This document shows, one piece after another, positions 40,780 to 49,750 of a stretch of 64,000 nucleotides of DNA (its first letter is position 1; every line of letters begins with the position of its first letter). The translations under genes were made by a program, and so were the position numbers. Source of the DNA: Granulicella sp. dw_53 (GTDB lineage: Bacteria; Acidobacteriota; Terriglobia; Terriglobales; Acidobacteriaceae); the NCBI RefSeq assembly GCF_018449545.1, contig NZ_JAAVUR010000004.1:186001-250000 (forward strand), given 5' to 3'. The notes under the pieces were generated by a model that was given only the letters and a program-made list of their open reading frames with translations, was not told the DNA's origin and did not search any database.

Positions 40780-43413
40780 TCATTCCTCGCGCAGCAGGAT
40801 TAGAGGATCGATCGACAGCGCGCGTTGTGCAGGAATCCACGTAGCCAGCAGCCCCAGCAACAACATTGCCAGAACGACACCAGCCAGAACCAGCGGGTCG
40901 CGCGGAGTCGCCTGGTACACGATGAATGACAGAAGTTTGGTGGCCGCTATGCCCAGAAGCAGACCTACCATCGAACCCGCTGCCAGCAATCGGAAGACGC
41001 GGCCCAGCGCCGCACGCATCACTTCCCTCCGCGGAGCGCCGAGCGCAATACGAATTCCCAGTTCACGCAGCCGGTTGCTTACGGAGTACGCCGCGACGCC
41101 GAAAATCCCCGTCAGAGCCAGCATCGCGCCCAGTCCGCCCAGCACACCTAGCGCCATCGAGGCTGCACGCGCTGCAAATAGCGCGGTACCCAGTTCCTCT
41201 TCCCACGTATTGATTGTGAAAGGTAAGCCGGGGTCAAGCGCGTGCAGTGTACGTTCCAGCGAAGGCCCCACTTCCTGCGAACTGAGGTTTGAGCGGACCA
41301 GAAGCCACATCGCGTTCGATGGCGATTGCAAAATCGGGAGAAACATAGCTGGCTTCTGGTCTTCGCTCAACGTCCCATACTTCCCATCCTCAACCAAGCC
41401 CACCACCTGCACCCGCGCCCCGCCTCCAATCTTGAAAAAGTTGCCAATGGCTTTCTCTTCCGAACCGAAAAGCTTGCGCGCAAATTCCTGATTGACCACT
41501 GCTACGCGCGGTACGTCTTTCCTGTCGTTCCAAGTGAAAGCTCTTCCCCGTAGCAGCGAGGTTGCTGCGGCCTGGAAATACCCTGGCGAGACGTCGTATT
41601 CAATGGCTTTCGCCGCCGCGTTGGACATCTTGTAGTTCGTCGCGCTATCTAGAAAAACAACATTTTGGCTCCAGCCAAGATTCAGGGGAATCCGGTTTGC
41701 GTACGCCGCGACCGTAACCCCAGGAATCTTCTTGACCTCATCGAGGATGCGCATCTGCACCACCGGCAATTGGTCACCGCTATACCCAGCCATATTCAGA
41801 TTGGCGTTCACCTGTATTACGTTCTGCGGCACAAAGCCAAAATTGCTTTTAAGCGACCGCACCATGCCCCGTACCGACACAAGCGACGAAGTCACAAGCA
41901 CGGCACATACCGCAATCTGAGCCGCCAATAGCACATCGCGCAACGTAACGCGGCGACCCGCAGCCAGCTCGGCGGTGCCGGCTTTGATGCCCTGATAAGG
42001 GTCGGCCTTCAGCACCTGTCGTACTGGCACCATGCCGAAGAGAAGCCCGCTCGCAAGCGCCAGCAGCAGAGAAATGAGATAAGTACGCGTGTCCGGATGC
42101 ACCGTTACGTTGATGGGCATATCCGGAATCGGCTGCCAAGCGCTAAGCCAACGCAGCAGCACTACGCTTCCCGCCACACCCATCGCTCCACCAACCAGTG
42201 ACACCAACACCGCTTCCGTCAATAATTGGCGCAGAATGCGTCCACGAGTCGAACCTAGCGCCAGCCGCAGCGCGATCTCCCGGGAGCGATCTGCTGCACG
42301 CGCGGAAAACAGGCTGCCAAGGTTGGCGCAGGCCGCGAGTAGAATCAGCCCGGCAAGCAGCATCAGCCCGCCTACAAATGCATGAACCGGTCCCCCCAGC
42401 ATGTCGCCCGCCAACCCCGGGCGCGCCAGTGCAAAGCTCATACCTTCGTCCTCCTTGGGATACGCCTTGGCTAACGATGTGGCGATGGAATTCAGATCCT
42501 CCGTCGCTTGCGCCTGAGTTACGCCGACCTTCAGACGTCCAATAACCCACCGCCCCTGACTCCCGCGCTTGTCCAGATTGCTCGACCCTTCAATCTGCTG
42601 CTGATTCACGAGAGGCGCCCAAAGCGCTGGCGCATAAAACAATTCCGTGCCGCGAAACCCCGGTGGCGCGACTCCCAGGATCGTATAGGCAAACTTGTTC
42701 AGTCGAACAGTACGCCCTACCACACCTGCATCACTCTGGAAATGGCTCTGCCAAAAGGCATAACTGAGCACGATGTAAGGAGCGCTATTCGGACCATTCT
42801 CATCTGTACTGTGGAAGAAACGACCCAGATAGGGATGAACGCCCAACACATCAAAGTAATTTCCGCTTGCCGTGTACAACCAGACCGGAGATGGGTTGCC
42901 ATCCGTATCCAGACCAGCCGTTGATATTTCGTATGCGATGAGACCGTCGAAGCTCCGATTTCGGTCGCGCAAATCAATGTAATCGGGATAGGACATCCCG
43001 GGAGAGTGGCCCTTCCCAACCTGAACCTGGTAGAGGTTTTGCCCATCCGGAACGTCTAGCGGACGCAGCACTAGCCCATTCAGCAGGCTAAAGACTACGG
43101 CATTCGCGCCTATACACAGCGCCAACGTGAGTATCGCCGTTGCAGTGAATCCGGGTGATTTACACAACTGCCTTAGTGCAAATCGCACGTCCGCAACGAT
43201 GCTCTCCACGGTTGGCCACTGCCACACTTCGCGGCTGCGCTCCTCTAGCAATGTTCGGTTTCCGAAGGCTCGACGGGCCTCCTGTTCGGCCTCCCCGTGG
43301 CTCATGCCTTCGCCCATCAACTGCTCCGCGCGTTCTTCCATATGCAGGCGGATCTCCTCGGAGAGATCCTCGTAGAGCTTGCCGCGACGGAAGATGTTTG
43401 GTATCCAGCTCAT
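40780..43413 (-). CDS. Acidobacterial duplicated orphan permease (ADOP), MacB-like
   Basis: An 877-residue permease made of an N-terminal cytoplasmic prefix domain (about residues 1-75; EEIRLHMEERAEQLMGEGMS, RRAFGNRTLLEERSREVW), then two MacB-like modules, each a helix, a periplasmic domain and FtsX helices. The first FtsX part has AADRSREIALRLALGSTRGR and the second SNRLRELGIRIALGAPRREV. This duplicated form without its own ATPase is typical of Acidobacteriota and gives strong taxonomic weight. A PadR regulator lies directly upstream on the same strand (25-base gap). The substrate is unknown; efflux or lipoprotein work is possible. Confidence 0.93.
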   Translation of the reverse strand: MSWIPNIFRRGKLYEDLSEEIRLHMEERAEQLMGEGMSHGEAEQEARRAFGNRTLLEERSREVWQWPTVESIVADVRFALRQLCKSPGFTATAILTLALCIGANAVVFSLLNGLVLRPLDVPDGQNLYQVQVGKGHSPGMSYPDYIDLRDRNRSFDGLIAYEISTAGLDTDGNPSPVWLYTASGNYFDVLGVHPYLGRFFHSTDENGPNSAPYIVLSYAFWQSHFQSDAGVVGRTVRLNKFAYTILGVAPPGFRGTELFYAPALWAPLVNQQQIEGSSNLDKRGSQGRWVIGRLKVGVTQAQATEDLNSIATSLAKAYPKEDEGMSFALARPGLAGDMLGGPVHAFVGGLMLLAGLILLAACANLGSLFSARAADRSREIALRLALGSTRGRILRQLLTEAVLVSLVGGAMGVAGSVVLLRWLSAWQPIPDMPINVTVHPDTRTYLISLLLALASGLLFGMVPVRQVLKADPYQGIKAGTAELAAGRRVTLRDVLLAAQIAVCAVLVTSSLVSVRGMVRSLKSNFGFVPQNVIQVNANLNMAGYSGDQLPVVQMRILDEVKKIPGVTVAAYANRIPLNLGWSQNVVFLDSATNYKMSNAAAKAIEYDVSPGYFQAAATSLLRGRAFTWNDRKDVPRVAVVNQEFARKLFGSEEKAIGNFFKIGGGARVQVVGLVEDGKYGTLSEDQKPAMFLPILQSPSNAMWLLVRSNLSSQEVGPSLERTLHALDPGLPFTINTWEEELGTALFAARAASMALGVLGGLGAMLALTGIFGVAAYSVSNRLRELGIRIALGAPRREVMRAALGRVFRLLAAGSMVGLLLGIAATKLLSFIVYQATPRDPLVLAGVVLAMLLLGLLATWIPAQRALSIDPLILLREE

Positions 43414-43438
43414 TGGAAATTCCTCTTAGTTGGCCCCG

Positions 43439-43810
43439 TCAGTTTGTTGTGGCCTTGCTCGCATCGAGGACTAGTGCAATGCCTTCGAACATGCGTTCGA
43501 AGCTGGAGATCTGCTGTTCCAGATGGCGAAGACCTGAAGCTGTAATCTGGTAGGTTCTCACCCGGCGATTGGTCGAGGAGATACCCCACTCAGCCTTTAC
43601 CAGCTTTGCCTTGAGCAGCCTCTGCAGCGCCGGATAGAGCGAACCCTCTTCCACCTGAAGCAGGTTCCTGGATCGCTGCTGAATGTGCTGGACCAGCGCA
43701 TATCCGTGGGCTGGCTGGCGGCGAAGCGACTCGAGAATCATCATTTCGAGTGCACCAGGAAATAGATCGCGAGAAGTCGTCTCTGTCATAGGCTTGTTCG
43801 CTAGAGGCAT
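43439..43810 (-). CDS. PadR-family transcriptional regulator
   Basis: A 123-residue PadR regulator: winged-helix segment DLFPGALEMMILESLRRQPA, HGYALVQHIQQRSRNLLQVE, EGSLYPALQRLLKAKLVKAE, followed by a dimerisation helix (LRHLEQQISSFERMFEGIA). It sits upstream of the ADOP permease and is likely its repressor. The frame is open to 43885; the ATG at 43810 is chosen, and one at 43789 is possible. A TTGACA at about 43838 on the minus strand, some 28 bases before the ATG, leaves almost no leader. Confidence 0.9.
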   Translation of the reverse strand: MPLANKPMTETTSRDLFPGALEMMILESLRRQPAHGYALVQHIQQRSRNLLQVEEGSLYPALQRLLKAKLVKAEWGISSTNRRVRTYQITASGLRHLEQQISSFERMFEGIALVLDASKATTN

Positions 43811-44160
43811 AGAGTAAACAAGTGAAGTATTTTTTGTCAACAAGAAATTCGATCGAACCACTTCGAGGGTGAAGTTTTGGGCCAACTGGTGCTAATAGGT
43901 CAATGCACTCATTCACAGGCTCAGACCACTCTTCGCGCGGCTCTGAAGCGAAGCTCTTCGGAATTGAGTTCTCCTATCTCCAAGTCTCAAAAGAAGTCTC
44001 TATAAAGCCCCGGTGTGATCAACTCGGCTCCCAACTCTTCGAAGCGGAACGCTTCGCTGATGAAGATTCTGTTGCTACTATTGTTGACTCGTCGCAACTG
44101 AAGCCCTTACCAACCTCCAAATCCCACCGAAACAAAAAGATCAATCCCCTACATTTTTAA
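43811..44160. other. Non-coding stretch upstream of padR
   Basis: Apart from the padR promoter region no gene is supported. A short open frame at 43903-44160 lacks a ribosome binding site and family features. The stretch runs into repeat C at 44161. Confidence 0.5.
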
Positions 44161-44386
44161 TCCCCCAAAACCCCAGCAAAATCACATGTCAACCCCCAAA
44201 TCAACCTAACCCAAACAAAATCAGATACATCCAACTGGCACTTAAGTTATCCCCCAACCAATAAAATAGAAGTAGAGAGCAAAAAGCTCCGAAGCAACAA
44301 GTTCCTTGCCATTCCAAAGACGGGAGAAGTCCAGGCCCAAGCCCCATCAAAAGAGGACTTTACCCAAAAAGGGGGGGGAGGGGGTG
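44161..44386 (-). repeat. Intergenic repeat family C, copy 1
   Basis: On the minus strand it starts CACCCCCTCCCCCC five bases after the stop codon of the transporter gene. It goes on with GGCAAGGAAC, ACTTCTATTTTA, GGTTGGG, ATAACT, AAGTGCCA, TTGGAT, GGGGGTTGACATG and TTTTGCTGGGG. The same blocks in the same order occur at 57152-57413 on the plus strand. No protein is coded. Confidence 0.85.
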
Positions 44387-44391
44387 CCACA

Positions 44392-46185
44392 TCAAGCCAC
44401 CCGGGTAGCCTTACGCCACAACCCTACCTGCCGCATCGCCTGCGCCAGCGTCCCCACCACCACATCAGGCTGCGCGGATCCAAACCGCCCCAGCATCTCC
44501 TCACCGTCCTCGAAGCTGTTCCAGAAGCCGACCGCAATCCGGTTCTCAGTCAACTGCCGCCGTATCCTCTGGCAGATGCTCCGCACCTCCGCAAACGCGA
44601 AAGGAGGCAAGGCCGAGATGAAGATCACCGTATTCCTCTCCGCCGCCAGCCCCTTGAGAATCTCATCCGACAAAGCATCCGCCGGCAGCAAAATCGTCTG
44701 GTAACTAGACCGCTCCAAAAGCTGCGTCAACATCACGGTCGTCAGCTTATCCGCCTGGTCGCCAGCCGACACGCAAACCACGGCAAACTCCTTCACCGGA
44801 AACTGCAACGTATCGGTTCGGGGAGACCGCGTTGGCCTCTCCTCCGACTGCGTACTCCGCTGCCGGTATCCCGTAAGCCGTGCAACCAGCTCCCCCATGC
44901 TCAGCAGGATAAAGTTCGAGGAAGCCTGATCCAGTGCCCCCTTGTGTCTGTCCTCCTCCGCGCGGCTCAAGGCCGGAATCAGCACCGAGTCGTACAAGCT
45001 GACCAACGGCTTCCCGTCCAAATACCGCTCCGCGATCGCGGAAGCCTCCGCCTGATCGGTCGCCAGCAGTCGCTCATAGAAGTGAGCGGCAGGAGACAAC
45101 TGCGCATTCGTGCCCAGCAAACTATGGAGAAACGAGAGTTGCGGAACATGTCGGCCAATGACGACGACGCAAACCGTTAAAGGAGTGGAGAGCACCAGCC
45201 CCGGCCATCCCCACAACGTCGCCCAGAAAATCGCACTGGCCAGCAGCGCAAGCGAAGAGATTCCCGTCCGGGAGCTGATCAGCCAGGGCTCGACGAAATT
45301 CGCCGCAGTCGTCTCCAGCGCGATAAACAGTCCGACCACCAGCAGAGGCATCTGCCAGCTCTGCGAGACCGCAATCGAGATGATCAAAGGAAAGATCATT
45401 CCCACCGTGGTTCCCACATACGGAACGATGCGAAGCGCACCAGACAGCACGCCCCACAAGATCGCATTCGGAACCCCGATGCAATACAGCCCTGCTCCGA
45501 AGATCACGCCGTAAGACGCATTGACCTCGAACTGCAGGACGAGATACTTGCTGATCCGCGCCGTCGCATCATCCAGAGCGCGTGTCATCAGGTTGATGTG
45601 CCCCATGCCTGCAAGCATCAGCAGCCGGTGTCGCAGCTCCTCCCGCTTCATGATCATGTAGATCGCGAAGACCGCGACCACAACGACCTCTCCCACCGGA
45701 CGCACGGCCTGGGCAATCATCTCGCCCGCCGCCGCCAGCCTGGCGTTCCGTCCCACCACCTCAACAGGCATAGCCTCACTTTGAGACGAAGAACTAGGGG
45801 CCAGCCCTCCACTCATCTCCTCAAGCGTCGCAATAGCCTTTTCAAAGGCAGCTTCCGTTGGAGAATGCAACGCAGCGATCCTCTTCTGCATGTTGCTCCG
45901 GTATCCAGGCAGCGTCTGAGCCACCTGAAGCACCTGCAGCGACAAGACATACAGAATCAGCAACACCACAACGCTGGTCAGGACGCTGACCAGGGCTACA
46001 GCAATCGCACGCGGGATTCGCCGCACCTCCAGCCAGCTCACCGCCGGAGAAAGTAGAAAACAAAGCGTGAGCGCAAACGCCAACGGGATCAGCAAAACCT
46101 TCCCAAGAAAGAGAAGGCCGATCATACCAACTACCAGGAACACAGATTTGTAATTTGAAAGCTCTGAAGTTCTTATACCGGACAT
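44392..46185 (-). CDS. AI-2E family transporter with C-terminal B12-binding-like extension
   Basis: A 597-residue membrane protein. The N-terminal 350 residues are the AI-2E/PerM-type permease with eight or so helices (LLFLGKVLLIPLAFALTLCF, AVFAIYMIMKREELRHRLLM, GVLSGALRIVPYVGTTVGMI, TANFVEPWLISSRTGISSLA). The remaining 240 residues resemble a four-helix cap (AHFYERLLATDQAEASAIAE, LYDSVLIPALSRAEEDR) and a Rossmann-like domain (EFAVVCVSAGDQADKLTTVM, SYQTILLPADAL) as in cobalamin-binding modules. The cobalamin-ligating DxHxxG motif is absent. The family is named after autoinducer-2 export but has varied roles. Confidence 0.85.
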   Translation of the reverse strand: MSGIRTSELSNYKSVFLVVGMIGLLFLGKVLLIPLAFALTLCFLLSPAVSWLEVRRIPRAIAVALVSVLTSVVVLLILYVLSLQVLQVAQTLPGYRSNMQKRIAALHSPTEAAFEKAIATLEEMSGGLAPSSSSQSEAMPVEVVGRNARLAAAGEMIAQAVRPVGEVVVVAVFAIYMIMKREELRHRLLMLAGMGHINLMTRALDDATARISKYLVLQFEVNASYGVIFGAGLYCIGVPNAILWGVLSGALRIVPYVGTTVGMIFPLIISIAVSQSWQMPLLVVGLFIALETTAANFVEPWLISSRTGISSLALLASAIFWATLWGWPGLVLSTPLTVCVVVIGRHVPQLSFLHSLLGTNAQLSPAAHFYERLLATDQAEASAIAERYLDGKPLVSLYDSVLIPALSRAEEDRHKGALDQASSNFILLSMGELVARLTGYRQRSTQSEERPTRSPRTDTLQFPVKEFAVVCVSAGDQADKLTTVMLTQLLERSSYQTILLPADALSDEILKGLAAERNTVIFISALPPFAFAEVRSICQRIRRQLTENRIAVGFWNSFEDGEEMLGRFGSAQPDVVVGTLAQAMRQVGLWRKATRVA

Positions 46186-46328
46186 AGCGCCTCGCGAAGT
46201 AAGTCGGGTGCTTGAGCTCTGGTTGAATAAATTATATTTCGCTAACTACACCAAAGCCCAAAGTGCGAGAGAAGACAAACGATACAAACTGGACTGTTCC
46301 TACACGATCTACGCGAGAAAGTGAATGT

Positions 46329-46688
46329 TTACGCGGTGACTGCTGCAGCGATGGCAAGCACAGCGTAGATCCCAATATTCAGCTTCGGCTCCCAATACTC
46401 AATAAAAACGGAGACGAAGAGGAACCAGCACACCGCAGCAACGAGGCTCAGTACAACCGTCGGTCCGTGACTCACGAGAGCGATCGACTGCCAGGCCACC
46501 AGAAGACCCAAGAAGCCAAACAGGATCTGGCTAAGTGCAAAGGCAGTATTCAGGCCGTAATAGAGAGTCGCCTCCGGTCCTGGAGTTCGTTTCTTCCTCA
46601 GATACTGTGCGAGAACGTCGATAACGAAGTGCATCGTTCCCGTAAAGACCAACCATCCGTAGGTGCCATAAATTAGGTACTTATGCAT
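46329..46688 (-). CDS. Small four-helix membrane protein
   Basis: A 119-residue hydrophobic protein with four probable helices (YGTYGWLVFTGTMHFVIDVL, NTAFALSQILFGFLGLLVAW, VVLSLVAAVCWFLFVSVFI, IGIYAVLAIAAAVTA) and a short basic loop (RKKRTPGPE). GAGAGG stands upstream of the ATG at 46688, about nine bases away. It lies between the AI-2E transporter and a serine hydrolase on the same strand. I do not recognise the family. The even hydrophobic pattern and the codon use like its neighbours support a real gene. Confidence 0.75.
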   Translation of the reverse strand: MHKYLIYGTYGWLVFTGTMHFVIDVLAQYLRKKRTPGPEATLYYGLNTAFALSQILFGFLGLLVAWQSIALVSHGPTVVLSLVAAVCWFLFVSVFIEYWEPKLNIGIYAVLAIAAAVTA

Positions 46689-46760
46689 GCATACTTACCT
46701 CTCATAACTATTGTGACTCACTTCCAATCGTCGTGACAGATAGTATGCGCAGCAGCTAAC

Positions 46761-47972
46761 TCAGTGGATCGCAGTCTCTCGGTCGACAGCATCCTTCACG
46801 CTCTGCCAGAAAGCTGTCCGCGCGGCGCTATGTCTCGCTCCGGTCGCCTCCGTCCAGGATCCCATCGTCACGACCACCAGCTGCCTCTTCGGGTCGATCA
46901 AGATCGATTGCCCAAAGATACCCAGCGCAGCGAAGCTACCATCTTCCTGAGGCCACCAGCCATAACCATAACCATGTCCTGGTATCGTCTCCACCTGCGT
47001 GCGCGTGGCCGCGGCAAACCAGCCAGGATCGACGGCATCGCGGCCACCTTCCAGCACCCAGACACCAAACCGGCCAAAGTCGCGCAGCGACGCCGACAGC
47101 CCAGAGCCACCGAACTCCTCACCCTTCGGTCCGGAGTCCGTGGAGACCCAGCTTGCATCCTGCTCCATTCCGTAGGAACTCCACATCGCCTGCGAGAGCT
47201 GCTGAGCGAGCGATTTGCCTGTAGCCCGACGCAGCAGGACACCCAACAAGTCGGTCTCTCCCGTCTTATAGACCCACTTGCTGCCAGGCGCGCTCTCCCG
47301 AGGTCGCCGACGCATATATTCGATCACCGGATTAGCGCCCGGAGGCCACGCAGAGGTATAGATTCGGACGTTATCGGCATCACTGGAGGTGTAGTTCTCA
47401 TTCCATTGCACGCCGCTGGTCATGGTCATCAACTGCCGAACAGTCACTCCGTCATAAGCGCTGCCACGCATCTCCGGCAGATAGACCGTCACATCATCTT
47501 CAAGCGATCGAATGCTGCCAGCCCGCAGCGCTACGCCAACCAGCGTGTCCGTCGCCGCCTTAGTTACGGAAAATGAAGTCCAATGACCGTCAACACGCAA
47601 TCCCAATCCGTACCACTCCGTCCGAATGCGGCCGTTCTGCAACACCAGCACTCCAGCCAGATGTTCGGAACTCATATAACTGGAGAGGTTTTCTGTCGGC
47701 ATCAAAAGTGGCTTCGCCAACGGCAGAGGACGCACTTGACCGCCCCTCTGAACGACATGACTGGGAAACTGTCCGTCCATGTGGGCAAAACGCTCATCAC
47801 GTTGCGCTTGCGTCCAAGTGAGATCTGCTGCCAACCGTTCTCCGACGCTTTGCTTCTCTACGATTCCGGAAGCACCCTTCCTCGCTGGCGTCTGCGCAAA
47901 AGTGCCCGATATCCCAGAGAGCAAGAAGACAACGGCCAGAACTCCCGACGACCGACAGGAGAGCCGAACCAC
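46761..47972 (-). CDS. Secreted serine hydrolase of the beta-lactamase/class C family
   Basis: A protein of about 403 residues with a signal peptide (SGVLAVVFLLSGISGTFAQ) and a class C beta-lactamase/DD-peptidase fold. The nucleophile motif SxxK is SVTK in WTSFSVTKAATDTLVG; the second motif area is WVYKTGETDLLG, and a GHGYGYGWW segment takes the place of the KTG triad. Such enzymes hydrolyse esters or peptides in the periplasm; true beta-lactamase action is not shown. The GTG at 47972 fits the signal peptide, while the frame is open to 48092, where it overlaps the upstream anti-sigma gene. Confidence 0.82.
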   Translation of the reverse strand: MVRLSCRSSGVLAVVFLLSGISGTFAQTPARKGASGIVEKQSVGERLAADLTWTQAQRDERFAHMDGQFPSHVVQRGGQVRPLPLAKPLLMPTENLSSYMSSEHLAGVLVLQNGRIRTEWYGLGLRVDGHWTSFSVTKAATDTLVGVALRAGSIRSLEDDVTVYLPEMRGSAYDGVTVRQLMTMTSGVQWNENYTSSDADNVRIYTSAWPPGANPVIEYMRRRPRESAPGSKWVYKTGETDLLGVLLRRATGKSLAQQLSQAMWSSYGMEQDASWVSTDSGPKGEEFGGSGLSASLRDFGRFGVWVLEGGRDAVDPGWFAAATRTQVETIPGHGYGYGWWPQEDGSFAALGIFGQSILIDPKRQLVVVTMGSWTEATGARHSAARTAFWQSVKDAVDRETAIH

Positions 47973-48069
47973 TTCATGCTTCGACGAGAAAGAGAGATCC
48001 GCTTCAGGAAAAGATATATCGATACCTGCAGGTATAAAGGATGCTTCGAAGTTAGTAGCAGGCAGTTCC

Positions 48070-48954
48070 CTACGAACCGGATCTGAAAGCATCGCGATCC
48101 GTCATGCTCTGATGACAGACGAGACAAGATCCTCGAGCGGAACCAGAGATATTCGATACGAGCGCGTAAGCCAGACCTCGATTGCTCCAAGTGGTAACGT
48201 TGAAGCCCGCATCGCTGCGATAGTGGAATACCAGACGTCCAGAACGCACTTCATCCCCGCCAGCGACTACCGCAGATTGGCTTGGAGCGACCAAAAGACT
48301 GATACTCTCCTTTTCGGTCCCGTACGTTACGAGAGCAACTCGACCGCCCTTGTAGTTCACGAGCCTGGCCCCCATCAGCCGATAAGCAGGCTTCCCCTCC
48401 GGGTTCACTTGCGACGTTGGCAAGCGAAACGGGAAAGACACCTTATCGGCGAACCATGCGGTCACTGCCTCCGGTGAGTCCGATTGGATCTCGAGCGGAA
48501 GATTGCCATCCAGATAGCTGCGATGAACCTCCAATGCGGTCTTCACGTAACTGGCGGCACGCACCTGACGAACGACATCCGGAACAAAGATCAGGCATAA
48601 GACAGCCACAACAAGCGCTGGCGACAGAACTTTCCACCCTGCAGACAGCTGTCCCATTCCCCGCCATTGCTCTCCGAGAGTATGCATGAGACGTCCGAAA
48701 AATCCTACAGGAGCCGGATTCGAGGAAGGGTGCTGCACAAGAATCGCCGAGACTCGCGCCCGAAGCGCTACCGGCGCCGAATAGAGTGGGCGAGACTCGC
48801 GGATGAGGCGTGACAGCGCTTGCTCTTCCTGCAGATGCGCCCTGCAATCGGGACAGCTTTGCAGGTGGTCATCGAACTCTTCCAGCTTATTGCCCCCAAG
48901 TTCATTTCCCAGATAGCGTAGGATATCGACGCTGTGCTCATTACAGGGGTTCAT
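48070..48954 (-). CDS. Membrane-bound zinc anti-sigma factor with C-terminal CxxCH motif
   Basis: A 294-residue protein. The N-terminal anti-sigma zinc domain carries EEFDDHLQSCPDCRAHL (H-x3-C-x2-C). A membrane helix (VLSPALVVAVLCLIFVPDVV) places about 160 residues outside the cytoplasm, and near the C-terminus stands SCLVCHQSM, a CxxCH signature as used for covalent haem c or for redox thiols. It lies 274 bases downstream of an ECF sigma factor on the same strand and should hold it inactive. The external CxxCH hints at an oxidant or haem signal, which is inference. The serine hydrolase follows. Confidence 0.85.
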   Translation of the reverse strand: MNPCNEHSVDILRYLGNELGGNKLEEFDDHLQSCPDCRAHLQEEQALSRLIRESRPLYSAPVALRARVSAILVQHPSSNPAPVGFFGRLMHTLGEQWRGMGQLSAGWKVLSPALVVAVLCLIFVPDVVRQVRAASYVKTALEVHRSYLDGNLPLEIQSDSPEAVTAWFADKVSFPFRLPTSQVNPEGKPAYRLMGARLVNYKGGRVALVTYGTEKESISLLVAPSQSAVVAGGDEVRSGRLVFHYRSDAGFNVTTWSNRGLAYALVSNISGSARGSCLVCHQSMTDRDAFRSGS

Positions 48955-49228
48955 TTCTTCGTCTCATTTCTTCTTCGTGGTTTGCAGTGATTTGGTCTCT
49001 GGTAAAAGCAGCTGCCGGCCTTCCTTGTATTTTCACCAGACTCAAAATCACATTCTCCTATCAACAACTCTTCTAAATCCGATAATGCTCGGCATTCGTA
49101 TCAGAGCTGTTGGACTTTACCACTCGCCGCCTCAGACTCCATGTATCACGAGACACTAAATGGTAAAGAATATTCCTTGCAAGGCTCAAAATCGGAACCG
49201 GTCGTTATCGATTCCTCAAATGGTTCCT

Positions 49229-49750
49229 TTATCTCTGCTGTGCGGGTTTGCCAATAGAAGATAGAAGAGTTCGCAACTTAGCGCGGGCCCTTGCCAATCG
49301 CGACATCACCGTCCCCGGAGGGCAGTCTAAAAGAGTCGCGATCTCTTGGTAGGATAACTCTTCGTATTCGCGCAATAGAATGATCTCGCGAAACTCCAAG
49401 GGAAGCTGTTGGATTGCTTCACGCACCCACTCACTCTCCGTCTTGCTTACATAGATAGCGAGAGGATCTTTCGATCGATCAATGGCGATGTCAGCGGTGC
49501 TTTCATCCACATCGAGCTCGATGAGTTTGGGCGTGGTACGCCGTTGGCGCAGTTGGTTGAGCCAGATATTTCGCAAGATGGTAAAGAGCCAGCTCTTTAC
49601 ATTACTGTCTGCGCGGAGGCTTCCCATCGCGCCGATTGCACGAACGTAGGTCTCCTGCACCAGATCTTCCGCCTCCGTGGGGTTGCGGGCCAGCGCCATC
49701 GCATATCCATATAATCCGTCGATATAACCCGACAAGCTCGTGTCCTGCAT
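49229..49750 (-). CDS. ECF-type RNA polymerase sigma factor
   Basis: A 173-residue sigma factor. Region 2 (about residues 8-75) has YIDGLYGYAMALARNPTEAE, DLVQETYVRAIGAMGSLR and VKSWLFTILRNIWLNQLRQR; region 4 (about 112-165) has IQQLPLEFREIILLREYEEL and SYQEIATLLDCPPGTVMSRL. The membrane-bound zinc anti-sigma factor is encoded downstream on the same strand. A gap of 274 bases between them may hold an autoregulated promoter. It is the last leftward gene before the gene desert at 49.8-50.5 kb. Confidence 0.92.
   Translation of the reverse strand: MQDTSLSGYIDGLYGYAMALARNPTEAEDLVQETYVRAIGAMGSLRADSNVKSWLFTILRNIWLNQLRQRRTTPKLIELDVDESTADIAIDRSKDPLAIYVSKTESEWVREAIQQLPLEFREIILLREYEELSYQEIATLLDCPPGTVMSRLARARAKLRTLLSSIGKPAQQR

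Noticed and set aside
43903..44160. An 85-codon frame upstream of padR
   Set aside because: No ribosome binding site, no motif, and the sequence runs into a repeat.
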